From assembly GCF_020217425.1 (NCBI RefSeq), contig NZ_CP084090.1, forward strand, positions 1,984,001 through 2,048,000: a DNA stretch of 64,000 nt, given 5' to 3'. The notes under the pieces were generated by a model that saw only the letters and a program-made list of their open reading frames with translations, had not been told where the DNA came from and searched no databases. The stretch's first letter is position 1; each line of letters starts with the position of its first letter. This document shows positions 53,331-62,665 of this stretch, in pieces. Position numbers and translations under genes: made by a program. The stretch is from Halomicrobium urmianum (GTDB lineage Archaea > Halobacteriota > Halobacteria > Halobacteriales > Haloarculaceae).

Positions 53331-54581
53331 CTACCGCTCGATACCTGCCGGCCCAGCGTCGAACGCGCCGCGAGCCGGTTCGGGGACGTACCCCGACAGG
53401 TCGGCGTCGTCGAGGTCGATCCGCTCGCCGCGCTCGGCCGCGAGGTACGAGGCGGCGACGAGTTCCGCCACCTCCAGGCCGTCTTTGAGGTCCTCGCTGG
53501 CGTCCTCGCCGGCGCGGAACGCCTCGACGACGTGTTCGTTCTGATCGAGGTAGCCGTAGGTGGCGCCCTCCTGCGGGAGGACGGGCATCTTCCCGCGGTC
53601 GGCTTCCTGCTTCTCGACCACGTAGCCGGCGTCCTCTGCCGCGCGGTCCGAGAAGAACACGTCCGTGCCGGACTCCAGCGTGTTGATCGTGCCCGAGTAC
53701 TCCGGCCCGAGCAGTTCGATGGTGATCCGCAGCCCGGACCCGACGAAGCACCAGGAGTTGGTGGCCTCGCCGACGACGAGGTCGCCCTCCGGCGTCTCGT
53801 AGAAGACGCTGGCCGACGCGTAGTCCTCCGAGGGCGCGCCCGCGTAGTCGACGCCGTACTCCTCGGCGAGGTCGTCGGCGTACTCCTCGCGGCCCCACTT
53901 CAGCGTCGAGATGTCGGCCGACACCGCGACGGGTTCCAGGTCGTCCGTCTCGCCCGGGCGCGAGAGGAGGTGTTTGTTCACTTTATGCGAGTGACACATC
54001 ATGTCGTTGAGGACGCCGCCGCCCTGCTTCTCGCCGTCCCAGAACCACGTCGAGTGCGGGCCGGAGTGCTCCTCGGCGGACCGGGCGAGGTACGGCCGGC
54101 CCGAACCCTCGGCGCTGTCCCATAGCAGTTCGCGCATCCTGTCGACGCCGGGCATGTGGACCTGGTTCTCCAGGTACGCCTCGTTCAGCCCCGTCCCCTC
54201 GACGAGGTCGACGACCTCGCGGGCCTCGTCGACCGTCCGGGCCAGGGGCTTCTCGACGGCGATGCCATCCAGTTCCGCCCGGCCCTGCTCGACCTCCTCG
54301 ACGATGGCCTCGACCGTCTCGACGCGCGTGTGGTTGGGCGAGGTGACCCACACCGCGTCTACCTCGTCGTGGCGGACGAGGTCACGCACGTCGCCCGTCG
54401 TCATCGGGTCGCCGCTCCCGGCCTCGCGACACTCCTCGGCCACCGCCTCGGCCTTGCTCACCGTCGGATTCATGACACCGGTCACGTCCGCGCCGCGGAT
54501 GCGTTCGAAGGTCGCCGCGTGGAACTCCCGCGTGATGAAACCCGCGCCGACGAAGCCGACGCCCAGTCGCTCTGATGGCAT
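53331..54581 (-). CDS. Gfo/Idh/MocA-family oxidoreductase 1
   Basis: The 416-aa NAD(P)-dependent sugar-type dehydrogenase has N-terminal Rossmann VGFVGAGFITREFHAATFER (about 7-26), then VWVTSPNHTRVETVEAIVEE and the EKP signature VEKPLARTVDEAREVV. The C-terminal substrate domain includes KQGGGVLNDMMCHSHKVNKH with the GGG-DxxxH pattern. It probably oxidises a sugar or inositol. TATA-like CTTTTTGTC lies about 28 nt upstream. A second family member is encoded just upstream at 54705-55850 in the same direction. Confidence 0.92.
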   Translation of the reverse strand: MPSERLGVGFVGAGFITREFHAATFERIRGADVTGVMNPTVSKAEAVAEECREAGSGDPMTTGDVRDLVRHDEVDAVWVTSPNHTRVETVEAIVEEVEQGRAELDGIAVEKPLARTVDEAREVVDLVEGTGLNEAYLENQVHMPGVDRMRELLWDSAEGSGRPYLARSAEEHSGPHSTWFWDGEKQGGGVLNDMMCHSHKVNKHLLSRPGETDDLEPVAVSADISTLKWGREEYADDLAEEYGVDYAGAPSEDYASASVFYETPEGDLVVGEATNSWCFVGSGLRITIELLGPEYSGTINTLESGTDVFFSDRAAEDAGYVVEKQEADRGKMPVLPQEGATYGYLDQNEHVVEAFRAGEDASEDLKDGLEVAELVAASYLAAERGERIDLDDADLSGYVPEPARGAFDAGPAGIER

Positions 54582-54704
54582 GTGTCGCGGTGACTCACCA
54601 GGAGGACAAAAAGATTGTTTCGATAGTTCAAAAAACTACGAGCTCCGCCGTCGCTGATCCGGTCGCGACGGACTGGCGTCACGGACCGCCGGCCACGACG
54701 CCGC

Positions 54705-55850
54705 TCAGAGGTCGATCGACCGAGAAGGCGACTCCTCGGCGACCTCGTCGACGCTGACCTCGCGGCCGAGTTCGTCGGCGAGGTAGATCCCCTCCATGAC
54801 GAGCATGGAGTTGAGCGCGATCTCGCCCGTGGGGATCGGGTCGACCGTGCCGCGGACGGTCTCGACCCAGTGGTCGAACTGCGTCGGGCGGTCGCTGGCG
54901 TCGTAGCCGGACTCGCTCTCGATGAGCGCCTGCCGGCGCTCGTAGTCCTCGACGTCGACCTCGGCAGTGATCTCGTAGTCGCTCGCCGTGGTCAGGTACT
55001 CGAGCGGGTCGAACGCCAGGCCGCCCTCGCTGCCGACGACCGTACCGCGCTCGTCGGGAGAGAACATGTGCCAGGCGGCCCGGATCTCCAGGCGGGAGCC
55101 GTCCGCGAGCCGGGCGGCGCCCGTTCCCGCGTCCTCCACGTCGTAGTCCGACTCCTCGAAGCGCTCCTCGTAGAGCTCCTCGTTCTCGCCGACCAGCTCC
55201 TCGCCGTAGCTGTCCTCGTGGTACTCGAACGTCTGGCCGTTGACGCGCTCGACGGCCGGGTTCCCGAGCAGGTACAGCATGCGCCCGATCTCGTAGGTCC
55301 CGATGTCGAACACCGGGCCGCCGCCCGCCGACTCCTTCTGGACGAACGAGGGCGTGCCGTACCCGTCGACGTACGGCCGGCCGCGGCGGCGCGAGTAGAC
55401 CGAGCGGGCGAACGAGACGTCGCCGAGCCGCCCCTCCTCGACGAAGCGCTTCGCCGCGCGCGTCTCCCCAGTGAACAGCTCCATGTTCTGGACGCCCAGG
55501 TGTTTGCCCGCGTCTTCTGCGGCCTCGAGGATGCGCTTCGCGTCCGCGTAACTCCCCGCGAGGGGCTTCTCGCAGAAGACGTGCTTGCCCGCATCGAACG
55601 CCTCGACGGCCATCGGTTCGTGAAGGTTGTTGTGTACGCAGACGCTGATCGCGTCGATCTCGTCGTCGGCCAGCATGTCGCGGAAGTCCGCGTAGACGTC
55701 GGGGACGCCCAACTCCTCCGCGAGCGCCGTCGCCGCGTCCTCGTCGACGTCCGCGATGGCCTTCACGCGCGTGTCTTCGACCGCCTGATACTCCTCGGTG
55801 TGCTTCCGGCCGCGGTTGCCCGCGCCGATGATACCGATCGTGACTGTCAT
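54705..55850 (-). CDS. Gfo/Idh/MocA-family oxidoreductase 2
   Basis: The 381-aa enzyme starts at ATG 55850 (MTVTIGIIGAGNRGRKHTEE). The Rossmann motif GAGNRGRKH, VCVHNNLHEPMAVEAFDAGK and the CEKPLAGSYADAKRILEAAE signature are intact. C-terminal domain with ESAGGGPVFDIGTYEIGRML. It shares only family-level features with the downstream paralogue. The two may act in sequence on one sugar; there is no transporter or kinase nearby to suggest which. Confidence 0.92.
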   Translation of the reverse strand: MTVTIGIIGAGNRGRKHTEEYQAVEDTRVKAIADVDEDAATALAEELGVPDVYADFRDMLADDEIDAISVCVHNNLHEPMAVEAFDAGKHVFCEKPLAGSYADAKRILEAAEDAGKHLGVQNMELFTGETRAAKRFVEEGRLGDVSFARSVYSRRRGRPYVDGYGTPSFVQKESAGGGPVFDIGTYEIGRMLYLLGNPAVERVNGQTFEYHEDSYGEELVGENEELYEERFEESDYDVEDAGTGAARLADGSRLEIRAAWHMFSPDERGTVVGSEGGLAFDPLEYLTTASDYEITAEVDVEDYERRQALIESESGYDASDRPTQFDHWVETVRGTVDPIPTGEIALNSMLVMEGIYLADELGREVSVDEVAEESPSRSIDL

Positions 55851-56098
55851 GGTTGGATCTTCGCCGGTCGCCCGACGCGTGAGATACCCACTCATTCGCC
55901 AGCCACCTGTTAAAAGCATCGACGACAACAACACCCGCTGTTAATTGCCACACGTATCTACTTCGTTTAACGGAATCTGACGGCGACGGCGCTTTCGCGC
56001 CCTTTCAGTGACAACAGGGGCCGTAGTCGCGCCGCGACCGCGGGCGACCGCCGACCGAAACCGCGCTCCATATGCCGCTCGCCCGGCTACGGGCGGGT

Positions 56099-56716
56099 AT
56101 GTTCGAGACGCGACCGGACCGGTCGAGCGAGGTGGTGCTCGTCGGCCGGTCGAACGTCGGCAAGTCGACGCTGATGCGGGAGATAACGGGCCACGACGTC
56201 TCCACCGGCCAGCGACCGGGCGTCACCCGGGAGCCGAACCACTTCGACTGGGTGTCCGAGGACTTCGTCGTCACCGACCTCCCCGGCTTCGGGTTCATGG
56301 ACGGCGTCCCCGAAGAGGTCCGCGAGCGGATCAAGACCGACGTGGTCCGCTACGTCGAGGAGCACGCCGACGAGATCCTCGTCGGCATCCTCGTGCTCGA
56401 CGGCAAGGCGGCCGTCGACATCATGGACCGCCACTCCGGCCCCGACGAGGTGCCCCACGCCGTCGAGCTGTTCCACTTCCTCCGGGACGTCGACGTCGAA
56501 CCCGTCGTTGCCGTCAACAAGATGGACAAGGTCGACGACGAGGACGACCGGCTGAACGACATCTGCGAGCGGCTCGGCCTCGTGCCGCCCTGGCAGCAGT
56601 GGCCCGAGACCATCGCCCCCATCAGCGCCAAGCGCGGTACCGTCGAGCCGCTCAACGAGGCCGTCCGCGAGCACCTCCACGAGGCCGGACGGGACGACCT
56701 GTTCCAGTTCTTCTGA
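56099..56716 (+). CDS. engB: GTP-binding protein EngB
   Basis: The 205-aa GTPase starts at ATG 56099 ([20 protein letters not shown]). G1 GRSNVGKST (residues 16-24), G2/switch [13 protein letters not shown]3 [11 protein letters not shown]4 [10 protein letters not shown] and G5 ISAKRG are all present. EngB/YihA proteins assist ribosome assembly in bacteria; the archaeal form is less studied. Alone in its orientation between the dehydrogenases and the surface protein. Confidence 0.94.
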   Translation: MFETRPDRSSEVVLVGRSNVGKSTLMREITGHDVSTGQRPGVTREPNHFDWVSEDFVVTDLPGFGFMDGVPEEVRERIKTDVVRYVEEHADEILVGILVLDGKAAVDIMDRHSGPDEVPHAVELFHFLRDVDVEPVVAVNKMDKVDDEDDRLNDICERLGLVPPWQQWPETIAPISAKRGTVEPLNEAVREHLHEAGRDDLFQFF

Positions 56717-56990
56717 CGCGACCGGCGTTCGCCCTCGCCCACGATCGTCTGTCTCACTTTCGTCGCCGCGAGTGACGACTGCCGCCGTCTCCGGTTTGAA
56801 TTTACGACCTGTCTAGACGAGGGCAAAGTTCGAAACATCGTAAAATACGCCTTCGACTATGAAAATGTTACCCTAAAACTAGCGTAATAAATCAGCATGG
56901 GTGGGGGTCGAACGCGAGGTGACGTGACGTGTCCGCGGGTGGGACCGCGGTGGTCGCCCCGCGTTCGCCTTCTCTGGTGGGTGTGAACGA
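56717..56990. promoter_or_regulatory. AT-rich region upstream of the PGF-CTERM protein gene
   Basis: Contains several AT-rich spots, TCGTAAAATACG at about 56838-56849, ATGAAAATGTTACCC at about 56859-56873 and CGTAATAAATC at about 56883-56893, candidates for promoter elements of the downstream surface-protein gene, which would then have a leader near 80-130 nt. No gene seen. Confidence 0.4.
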
Positions 56991-58754
56991 ATGACGGCGA
57001 ACGAATCACAGCGGTCGACGGCGAACAGTGTATCGAGTATCCGGTGTTCGCGGGGGGACGGCGCGGACGCCGCCGACGGGGGAATCGGCGCGGTCACCGC
57101 GGTCGTCCTGGCCCTGGCGCTGCTGGGCGTTCCGGCGGTCGCAGCGGTGGGATCCGCCCAGGACGCGACGCCGATCGAGATCTCGGCGCCCGACTCGGTC
57201 GAACCGGGCGCGACGACGGAGGTGTCCTACACCGTCACGAACCCGACGGCCGACGCGCGAGGCTTCTCGGTGACGAACGGCCTCCCGAACGGCTGGGAGA
57301 TCCGCGGGGTCACCAGAACCGGTCCGGTGATGTACGGACCCCTCTCGGGCACGTGGATGTGGACCGAGCCACTCGCACCGGGCGAGTCGCGCACCGTGTC
57401 GGCGACCGTCGAGGTGCCCGCGAACGCCAGCGGCACCGCGACGCTCACGCCGGAGGTACTGGCGGCGAACGGCGCGAACTGGACCGCGTCCGAGAGCGTG
57501 GCCATCGACGACGGGGACGAGACCGATCCCGGAGAAGGCGACGAGAGCGACGACACCGGAGACGGTAGTGACGGCGAAGAATCGGACGACGGCGGATCTG
57601 ACGCCGGTGACGCACCGGATGAGGACGACGACGAGAGATCCGATCAGGACGAGGACGCCGGTGAGAGCGAACCGCTGTCGGTCTCCGCACCCGAGTCCGT
57701 GACGCCGGGCGCGACGGCGGAGGTGTCCTACACCGTCACGAACACGGACGAGAGGAGTCGCAGCTTCAGTCTCAACGACGGGGTCCCGGACGGCTGGACC
57801 GTCCGGAACGCCACGAAGACGAGCACGTTGCTGTACGCGAACTCGTCCGGTGTCTGGATGTGGATCGAGCCCTTCGCGTCGGGCGAGTCTCGCACGGCGT
57901 CGGTGACCGTCGAGATGCCCGAGAACGCCAGCGGCACCGCGACCGTCGCGCCTGAACTGCTCGTCGACAACGGCGAGAACGTGACGATCACCAGGACGCT
58001 GTCGGTGACGTCAACCGGTGACGGAACGGGCGACGACGGCGGAGAGGGCGACGAGAGCGACGAGAGCGACGGAACTGATGGTAACGACAGCGACGAGAAC
58101 GACAGCGGCTCCGATACCGAACCGGATCAAGACGACGACGCCGACGATGGTGACGAGACCGACGGTGACGAATCGGACCAGAGTGACGGTGTCGGTGACG
58201 GTCCGGACCAGGGCGGCGACGAGAACGAGGACGAGAGCAGTCCTCCGAGCGACGGCGCAGATCCTGGAGAAGACGACGATAACGACTCGAACGACGAGAC
58301 CGATCCGGACGACACCAGTGACTCGGACGACGATGCCGACGACGACTCGGACGACAACGGCTCGAACGACGACGATTCGGACGACAACGGCTCGAACGAC
58401 GACGATTCGGACGACAACGGCTCGAACGACGATTCGAACGACAGCAGCTCCGGCGGCAGCTCCGCTAGTAGCGGCGGCGTCCCTCCCGGCGACGACGCAG
58501 GCGGCGACGAGACGACGGCGTCGGCGACCCCGACGCCCGCGACGACGACTGCTGTCACCACGACGCAGAGTGAGACGACGGCGGCCGTCACCGAGACGGC
58601 GGTCGCGACTGGGACCTACACGCCGACCGAGACGGAGGTACCGCCCACACCGATGACGGAAGCCGAGCCGACGACCGGCTCCGGCCCCGGATTCACCGGT
58701 GCGACGGTCCTGCTGTCGGTGCTAATCACGGTCGCGGTGCTCCGGCGGCGCTGA
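56991..58754 (+). CDS. cell-surface protein with duplicated beta-sandwich domain and PGF-CTERM sorting signal
   Basis: The 587-aa protein has an N-terminal hydrophobic signal (IGAVTAVVLALALLGVPAVA), then two copies of a NEW3/DUF11-like beta-sandwich: PDSVEPGATTEVSYTVTNPT (about residue 66 on) and PESVTPGATAEVSYTVTNTD (about residue 234 on), each with MWxEPxxxGESRT and PxNASGTAT motifs. Asp/Glu/Ser/Asn-rich linkers separate and follow them; the last includes three 10-residue repeats. The C-terminus TGSGPGFTGATVLL...RRR is a PGF-CTERM archaeosortase signal, so the protein is likely lipid-anchored after processing, and N-glycosylation sequons are frequent. Confidence 0.9.
   Translation: MTANESQRSTANSVSSIRCSRGDGADAADGGIGAVTAVVLALALLGVPAVAAVGSAQDATPIEISAPDSVEPGATTEVSYTVTNPTADARGFSVTNGLPNGWEIRGVTRTGPVMYGPLSGTWMWTEPLAPGESRTVSATVEVPANASGTATLTPEVLAANGANWTASESVAIDDGDETDPGEGDESDDTGDGSDGEESDDGGSDAGDAPDEDDDERSDQDEDAGESEPLSVSAPESVTPGATAEVSYTVTNTDERSRSFSLNDGVPDGWTVRNATKTSTLLYANSSGVWMWIEPFASGESRTASVTVEMPENASGTATVAPELLVDNGENVTITRTLSVTSTGDGTGDDGGEGDESDESDGTDGNDSDENDSGSDTEPDQDDDADDGDETDGDESDQSDGVGDGPDQGGDENEDESSPPSDGADPGEDDDNDSNDETDPDDTSDSDDDADDDSDDNGSNDDDSDDNGSNDDDSDDNGSNDDSNDSSSGGSSASSGGVPPGDDAGGDETTASATPTPATTTAVTTTQSETTAAVTETAVATGTYTPTETEVPPTPMTEAEPTTGSGPGFTGATVLLSVLITVAVLRRR
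58341..58430 (+). repeat. three tandem 30-bp coding repeats
   Basis: Three 30-bp units (58341-58370, 58371-58400, 58401-58430), the last two identical and the first differing by one base, encode DDSDDNGSND three times in the linker of the surface protein. Such in-frame repeats can expand and contract. Confidence 0.95.
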
Positions 58755-58923
58755 CGGGCGGAGGACCCGCTCTGTTCGCCTCTCTACTCCCTGCTCCCGA
58801 CGCACCAGAGATTCCCGTGCCCGCGAGAGCGAGGCCAGCGACCGTCTCGAGACACATCTGCTCCACGCCTGGTTCGCCGCGTCGTTCCCACGCAGACGGT
58901 CGAGAGCGGCGCCGTCGATAGCG

Positions 58924-60237
58924 TCACTCCCAGCCGGCCCACTCGCGGTGCCGCGCCGCGACGGCGTCGACGCCCTCGTCGTCCAGCGGGCCGTCCTCGG
59001 TGACGACGGTGACCGCCTCGGACGGCGTCACGTCGAACGTCGGATTGGCGACGGAGACGGACGCGTCGCCGTCGTACACCTCGGTCGGGTCGCGCTCTTC
59101 GCGTTCGATCCGCTCGCCTGCGGCGATCTTCGCGCTCGCGGCGACGACGTAGCAGGGACAGACCGCCGGCGCCGCCAGCGCGGCCGCCCGCGTGCCGACC
59201 TTGTTGACGACCCGGCCGTCCGGGAGGATCCGGTCGGCGCCGACGACGAGCGCGCCCTCCTCGCGCCGGGCGAGTTCCGCGGGGAAGGCCGCGTCCGTCG
59301 TGAGCGTCACCTCACACCCGTCGGCCAGCGATTCCGCAACGCCGACGCCCTCGCGACCGGGCCGCGACTCGGCGACCAGGACCGCGTCGGGATCGGCCGC
59401 TGCCAGGGCCCGTCGGACGGTCCCGGACCGCGAGAGCGTCGCGACGCGGTCCGGCAGCCGATCCGCCGCGGCCGCGGCGGCTCGCTCGTCCGCGTAGTAG
59501 GCGCGCTCGATCCCCGTCGCCGCGGCGCGCTCGACCGCGGCCGGGGTCCGCTCGTCGCCGGCCTCGTGCATCGCGCGGTTGACCCGGTTCTCGACGACGG
59601 CCATCGAGGGCCGGGCGTCAAGCAGCGCCGCCGCGACGGCGGCGAGTCCGTCCCAGCCCGCCGCGTCGTCGCCGTCGCCGCTCTCGCCGTCAGCGAACCG
59701 CTCGCGCTCGGTCGCCTCCGCCGCGCGCTCTCGTCCCTCGACCGCCGCGGCCGCCTCGTCGCGCAGGACTTCCAGCGCCCTGACCGAGAGCCACGACGAG
59801 CCGTGCTCGCGGTCCTCGCGCACGGCGGCCGCGCGCGGCCGGACGCGGTCGTAAGAGGTCCACAGCGCCGGGACCGTCTCGCGGCGGAGGATCTCCGTCG
59901 GCGGGACCCACTCGTACTCGGCGGTCTCCCAGTCGGTCTCGACGTCGCGGTCGTCGATCTCGAAGAGGAACGGGTGGACCCGCCAGCGATAGTCGCCGTC
60001 CTCGACCTCGAAGGACTCGCCGGCCCGGACCGGCGTCGCGTTGACCACGCCGACCTCCTCGCCGAGCTCCGCACGCGCCGCTGCCTCGGGGTCGCGGTCC
60101 CGGCCCTCGTCGTCGGCGACGTGGCCGGCGACCCCGCCCCACCGGCCCGGATAGGAGCCCACCTCGTCGCTGCGGCGCAACAGGAGCACGTCGCTGCGAT
60201 GGCGCAGGAAGCACGTGACCACGGGCGTCGCGTCCAT
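58924..60237 (-). CDS. NUDIX domain fused to eIF2B-like (ribose-1,5-bisphosphate isomerase-like) domain
   Basis: The 437-aa fusion starts at ATG 60237. Residues 1-130 are NUDIX-like: VVTCFLRHRSDVLLLRRSDE, GRWGGVAGHVADDEGRDRDP and AELGEEVGVV; the box is degenerate (no Arg before the first Glu). Residues about 165-437 resemble eIF2B alpha/e2b2 proteins: AVVENRVNRAMHEAG, VLVAESRPGREGVGVAESLA, GADRILPDGRVVNKVGTRAA and PTFDVTPSEAVTVVTEDGPL. eIF2B-type archaeal homologues isomerise ribose-1,5-bisphosphate in AMP recycling. The fusion suggests the NUDIX part prepares or guards a nucleotide or sugar-phosphate substrate; this is inference. Confidence 0.85.
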   Translation of the reverse strand: MDATPVVTCFLRHRSDVLLLRRSDEVGSYPGRWGGVAGHVADDEGRDRDPEAAARAELGEEVGVVNATPVRAGESFEVEDGDYRWRVHPFLFEIDDRDVETDWETAEYEWVPPTEILRRETVPALWTSYDRVRPRAAAVREDREHGSSWLSVRALEVLRDEAAAAVEGRERAAEATERERFADGESGDGDDAAGWDGLAAVAAALLDARPSMAVVENRVNRAMHEAGDERTPAAVERAAATGIERAYYADERAAAAAADRLPDRVATLSRSGTVRRALAAADPDAVLVAESRPGREGVGVAESLADGCEVTLTTDAAFPAELARREEGALVVGADRILPDGRVVNKVGTRAAALAAPAVCPCYVVAASAKIAAGERIEREERDPTEVYDGDASVSVANPTFDVTPSEAVTVVTEDGPLDDEGVDAVAARHREWAGWE

Positions 60238-60355
60238 GGTGAGTGGTCGGACCGGAGCCGCAATCAATCCGGGGGGACGGGCCTCGTCGTGCGCGAAGCG
60301 GCCTACGGCGACGCCTCTCGCCGGGCCTTTTACCCAGGGTGGCCTACCGGCCAAC

Positions 60356-60838
60356 ATGGAGATAGCCATCGTCAGCGACACGCACGTTCCCTCTCGGGCG
60401 TCGCGGATTCCCGAGACCGTCCGCGACCGGATCGCGTCGGCGGATCACGTGCTCCACGCCGGCGACTTCGACTCCAGAGGGGCGATAGCGAACGTCCGCG
60501 ACCTGGCGCCGGAACTGACCGCCGTCGCTGGGAACGTGGATCCCGCCGTGGGCCTGCCCTCGGTGGCCTCGGTCGACCTCGGCGGCGTGACGTTCGTGGT
60601 CACCCACGGCACCGGGCCCGACAGGGGCTACGAGGACCGCGTGGCCGACGCCGTCCGCCAGCGCGACGGCGACGTGGGCGTCTCGGGCCACACCCACGAG
60701 GTGATGGACGTCGAGCGGGACGGGATGCGGCTGCTCAACCCCGGCTCGGCGACCGGGGCCGCGCCGGCCCGGCGGACGACGATGATGACGGCGACGGTCG
60801 AGGACGGAGACCTGGACGTGGAGCTGCACGAGATTTGA
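60356..60838 (+). CDS. YfcE/MJ0936-type metallophosphoesterase
   Basis: The 160-aa calcineurin-like phosphodiesterase has complete metal motifs: VSDTHVPSRA (D-x-H, residues 6-10), HAGDFDS (GD), AVAGNVDPAV (GN), FVVTHGTG (H) and SGHTHEVMDV (GHTH). It probably hydrolyses phosphodiesters or nucleotide cofactors in the cytoplasm. ATG 60356 is chosen because upstream frame sequence is Arg/Pro-rich and overlaps the divergent NUDIX gene. cofE follows after 69 bp. Confidence 0.93.
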   Translation: MEIAIVSDTHVPSRASRIPETVRDRIASADHVLHAGDFDSRGAIANVRDLAPELTAVAGNVDPAVGLPSVASVDLGGVTFVVTHGTGPDRGYEDRVADAVRQRDGDVGVSGHTHEVMDVERDGMRLLNPGSATGAAPARRTTMMTATVEDGDLDVELHEI

Positions 60839-60907
60839 CCGGTCCCGACGGTGGCGACCCTTACTGGTATCGGGCCCCTTTTTCCGGTCCCCTGACGAGG
60901 GTGGCGT

Positions 60908-61666
60908 ATGGAGGTCTTCGCGGTCGAGGGACTGCCGGAGGTGCGCCCCGGCGACGACCTGGCGGCCATGATCGACGAGCGGGTCGACCTGCGGCCCGAC
61001 GACGTGGTCTGCGTGGCCAGCACCGTCGTCTCCAAGGCGGAGGGCCGGCAGGCGGACTTCGACGACTTCCCGGCCGGCGAGCGGGCCCGCGGCATCGCCG
61101 AGCGGATCGGCGACCTCGCGGGCGAGGAGAAGGACCCCCGGTTCGCACAGGCAGTCCTCGACGAAAGCGAGGAACTGCTGCTGGAGGTCCCGTTCCTGCT
61201 CGCCACGACGCGCTTCGGTCACAGCACCGTCAACGCCGGGATCGACCGCTCGAACGTGCCCGACGCGGACCTGCTCCTGCTGCCCGAAGACCCGACGGCC
61301 AGCGCCGAGCGGATCAGGTCCGGGCTGGGCGGCGACCCAGCCGTGATCGTCACGGACACCTCCGGTCGGCCGTTCCGGCACGGCCAGCGCGGCGTGGCGC
61401 TGGGCTGGGACGGCGTCCCCGCCGCCCGCGACTGGCGCGGCGAGCGGGACCGCGACGGCCGGAAGATGGACGTCACCGTCCAGGCCGTCGTCGACGAACT
61501 CGCAGCCGCGGCCAACCTCGTCACCGGCGAGGGCGACGGGGGAACCCCGGTCGCCGTGGTCCGCCACTTCGAGTTCGGCGACCACGACGGCAGCGACGCG
61601 CTGTTCCGCGACCGCGAGGGCGACCTCGTCAGGCAGGCGCTGGCCGAGTGGGAGTACGAGGACTGA
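60908..61666 (+). CDS. cofE: coenzyme F420-0:L-glutamate ligase
   Basis: The 252-aa enzyme adds glutamates to F420-0 using GTP. Family sequences: EVRPGDDLAAMIDERVDLRP, DVVCVASTVVSKAEGRQ, FLLATTRFGHSTVNAGIDRSN, and VIVTDTSGRPFRHGQRGVAL. The length matches archaeal CofE (about 250). It is immediately upstream (18 bp) of an F420-dependent Mer-type reductase, an informative pairing of cofactor maturation and use. Confidence 0.95.
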   Translation: MEVFAVEGLPEVRPGDDLAAMIDERVDLRPDDVVCVASTVVSKAEGRQADFDDFPAGERARGIAERIGDLAGEEKDPRFAQAVLDESEELLLEVPFLLATTRFGHSTVNAGIDRSNVPDADLLLLPEDPTASAERIRSGLGGDPAVIVTDTSGRPFRHGQRGVALGWDGVPAARDWRGERDRDGRKMDVTVQAVVDELAAAANLVTGEGDGGTPVAVVRHFEFGDHDGSDALFRDREGDLVRQALAEWEYED

Positions 61667-61684
61667 TTCGACCGACCACGAGCG

Positions 61685-62665
61685 ATGTACGCAATCGAGA
61701 TCACCCCCGAGCATCCGATCGAGGAACTGACCGAGCTGGCCGTCGCGGCGGAGGAGGCCGACTTCGACGCCGTCGTGGCCAGCCACCACTACAACAACCG
61801 CGACCAGTTCATGGCATTGACTGCCATGGCCCGCGCCACGGAGGAGATCCGGGTAGGCACGGGCGTCGCCAACCCCTACGAGACCCACCCCGTGACGCTG
61901 GCCTCGCGGACGGCGACGCTGTCCGAGGTCAGCGACGGGCGCGCCCTCTTCGGGATCGGTCCCGGCGACGGCTCGACGCTCTCGAACCTCGGCGTCGACC
62001 GGGACCGTCCGCTCCGGCGCGTCCTGGAGACGTTCAAAGTGGCCCAGCGGCTCTGGGACGGCGAGCGCGTCGACCACGACGGCACCTTCACCGCCCGCGG
62101 CGCCGGCCTCAACTACGACGTCGGCGACGTCCCGGTCTACGTCGGCGCGCAGGGCCCGCACATGACGCGGATGGCCGCCAAGCACGCCGACGGCGCCATG
62201 TACAACGGCGCCCACCCGCGGGACCTCGCGTGGGCCGCCGAGCGCGCGGCGGAGGGAGCGGAAGACCGGCCCGACGAGCGCGGCGAGTTCGACCTGGCCG
62301 CCTACGCCAGCGTCTCGGTCGCCGAGGACGAGGAGCGCGCCCGCGAGGCGGCACGCCGCCCCGTCGCCTTCATCGCCGCCGGCGCTCCGGAGCCGGTCCT
62401 GCAGCGCCACGACCTCGATCCCGAACGGGCGGAGAACGTGGGCGAGGCCATCGCTGCCGGCGACTTCCGGGCGGCCGACGAGCGCGTCTCAGAGGCGATG
62501 ATCGACGCCTTCTGCGCCGCCGGCACGCCGGAGACCGTCGCCGAGCGGACCGACGAACTGCTCGAACACGCCGACAGCGTCGTCTACGCCTCGCCGCTCG
62601 GCCCCGACCCGGAGCGGGCTATCGATCTGCTCGCGGCTGCCCGCGACTCCCGACGTCGGGCGTGA
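61685..62665 (+). CDS. mer: F420-dependent methylenetetrahydro(metano)pterin/folate reductase-like, Mer
   Basis: The 326-aa LLM-class (luciferase-like) F420 enzyme starts at ATG 61685. Motifs: AIEITPEHPIEELTELAVAA, DAVVASHHYNNRDQFMALTA, IRVGTGVANPYETHPVTLAS, GRALFGIGPGDGSTLSNLG and PVYVGAQGPHMTRMAAKHAD. Methanogen Mer uses methanopterin; haloarchaea use folates, so here the likely step is methylene- to methyl-tetrahydrofolate. Its 3' end overlaps a convergent small gene. Confidence 0.92.
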   Translation: MYAIEITPEHPIEELTELAVAAEEADFDAVVASHHYNNRDQFMALTAMARATEEIRVGTGVANPYETHPVTLASRTATLSEVSDGRALFGIGPGDGSTLSNLGVDRDRPLRRVLETFKVAQRLWDGERVDHDGTFTARGAGLNYDVGDVPVYVGAQGPHMTRMAAKHADGAMYNGAHPRDLAWAAERAAEGAEDRPDERGEFDLAAYASVSVAEDEERAREAARRPVAFIAAGAPEPVLQRHDLDPERAENVGEAIAAGDFRAADERVSEAMIDAFCAAGTPETVAERTDELLEHADSVVYASPLGPDPERAIDLLAAARDSRRRA

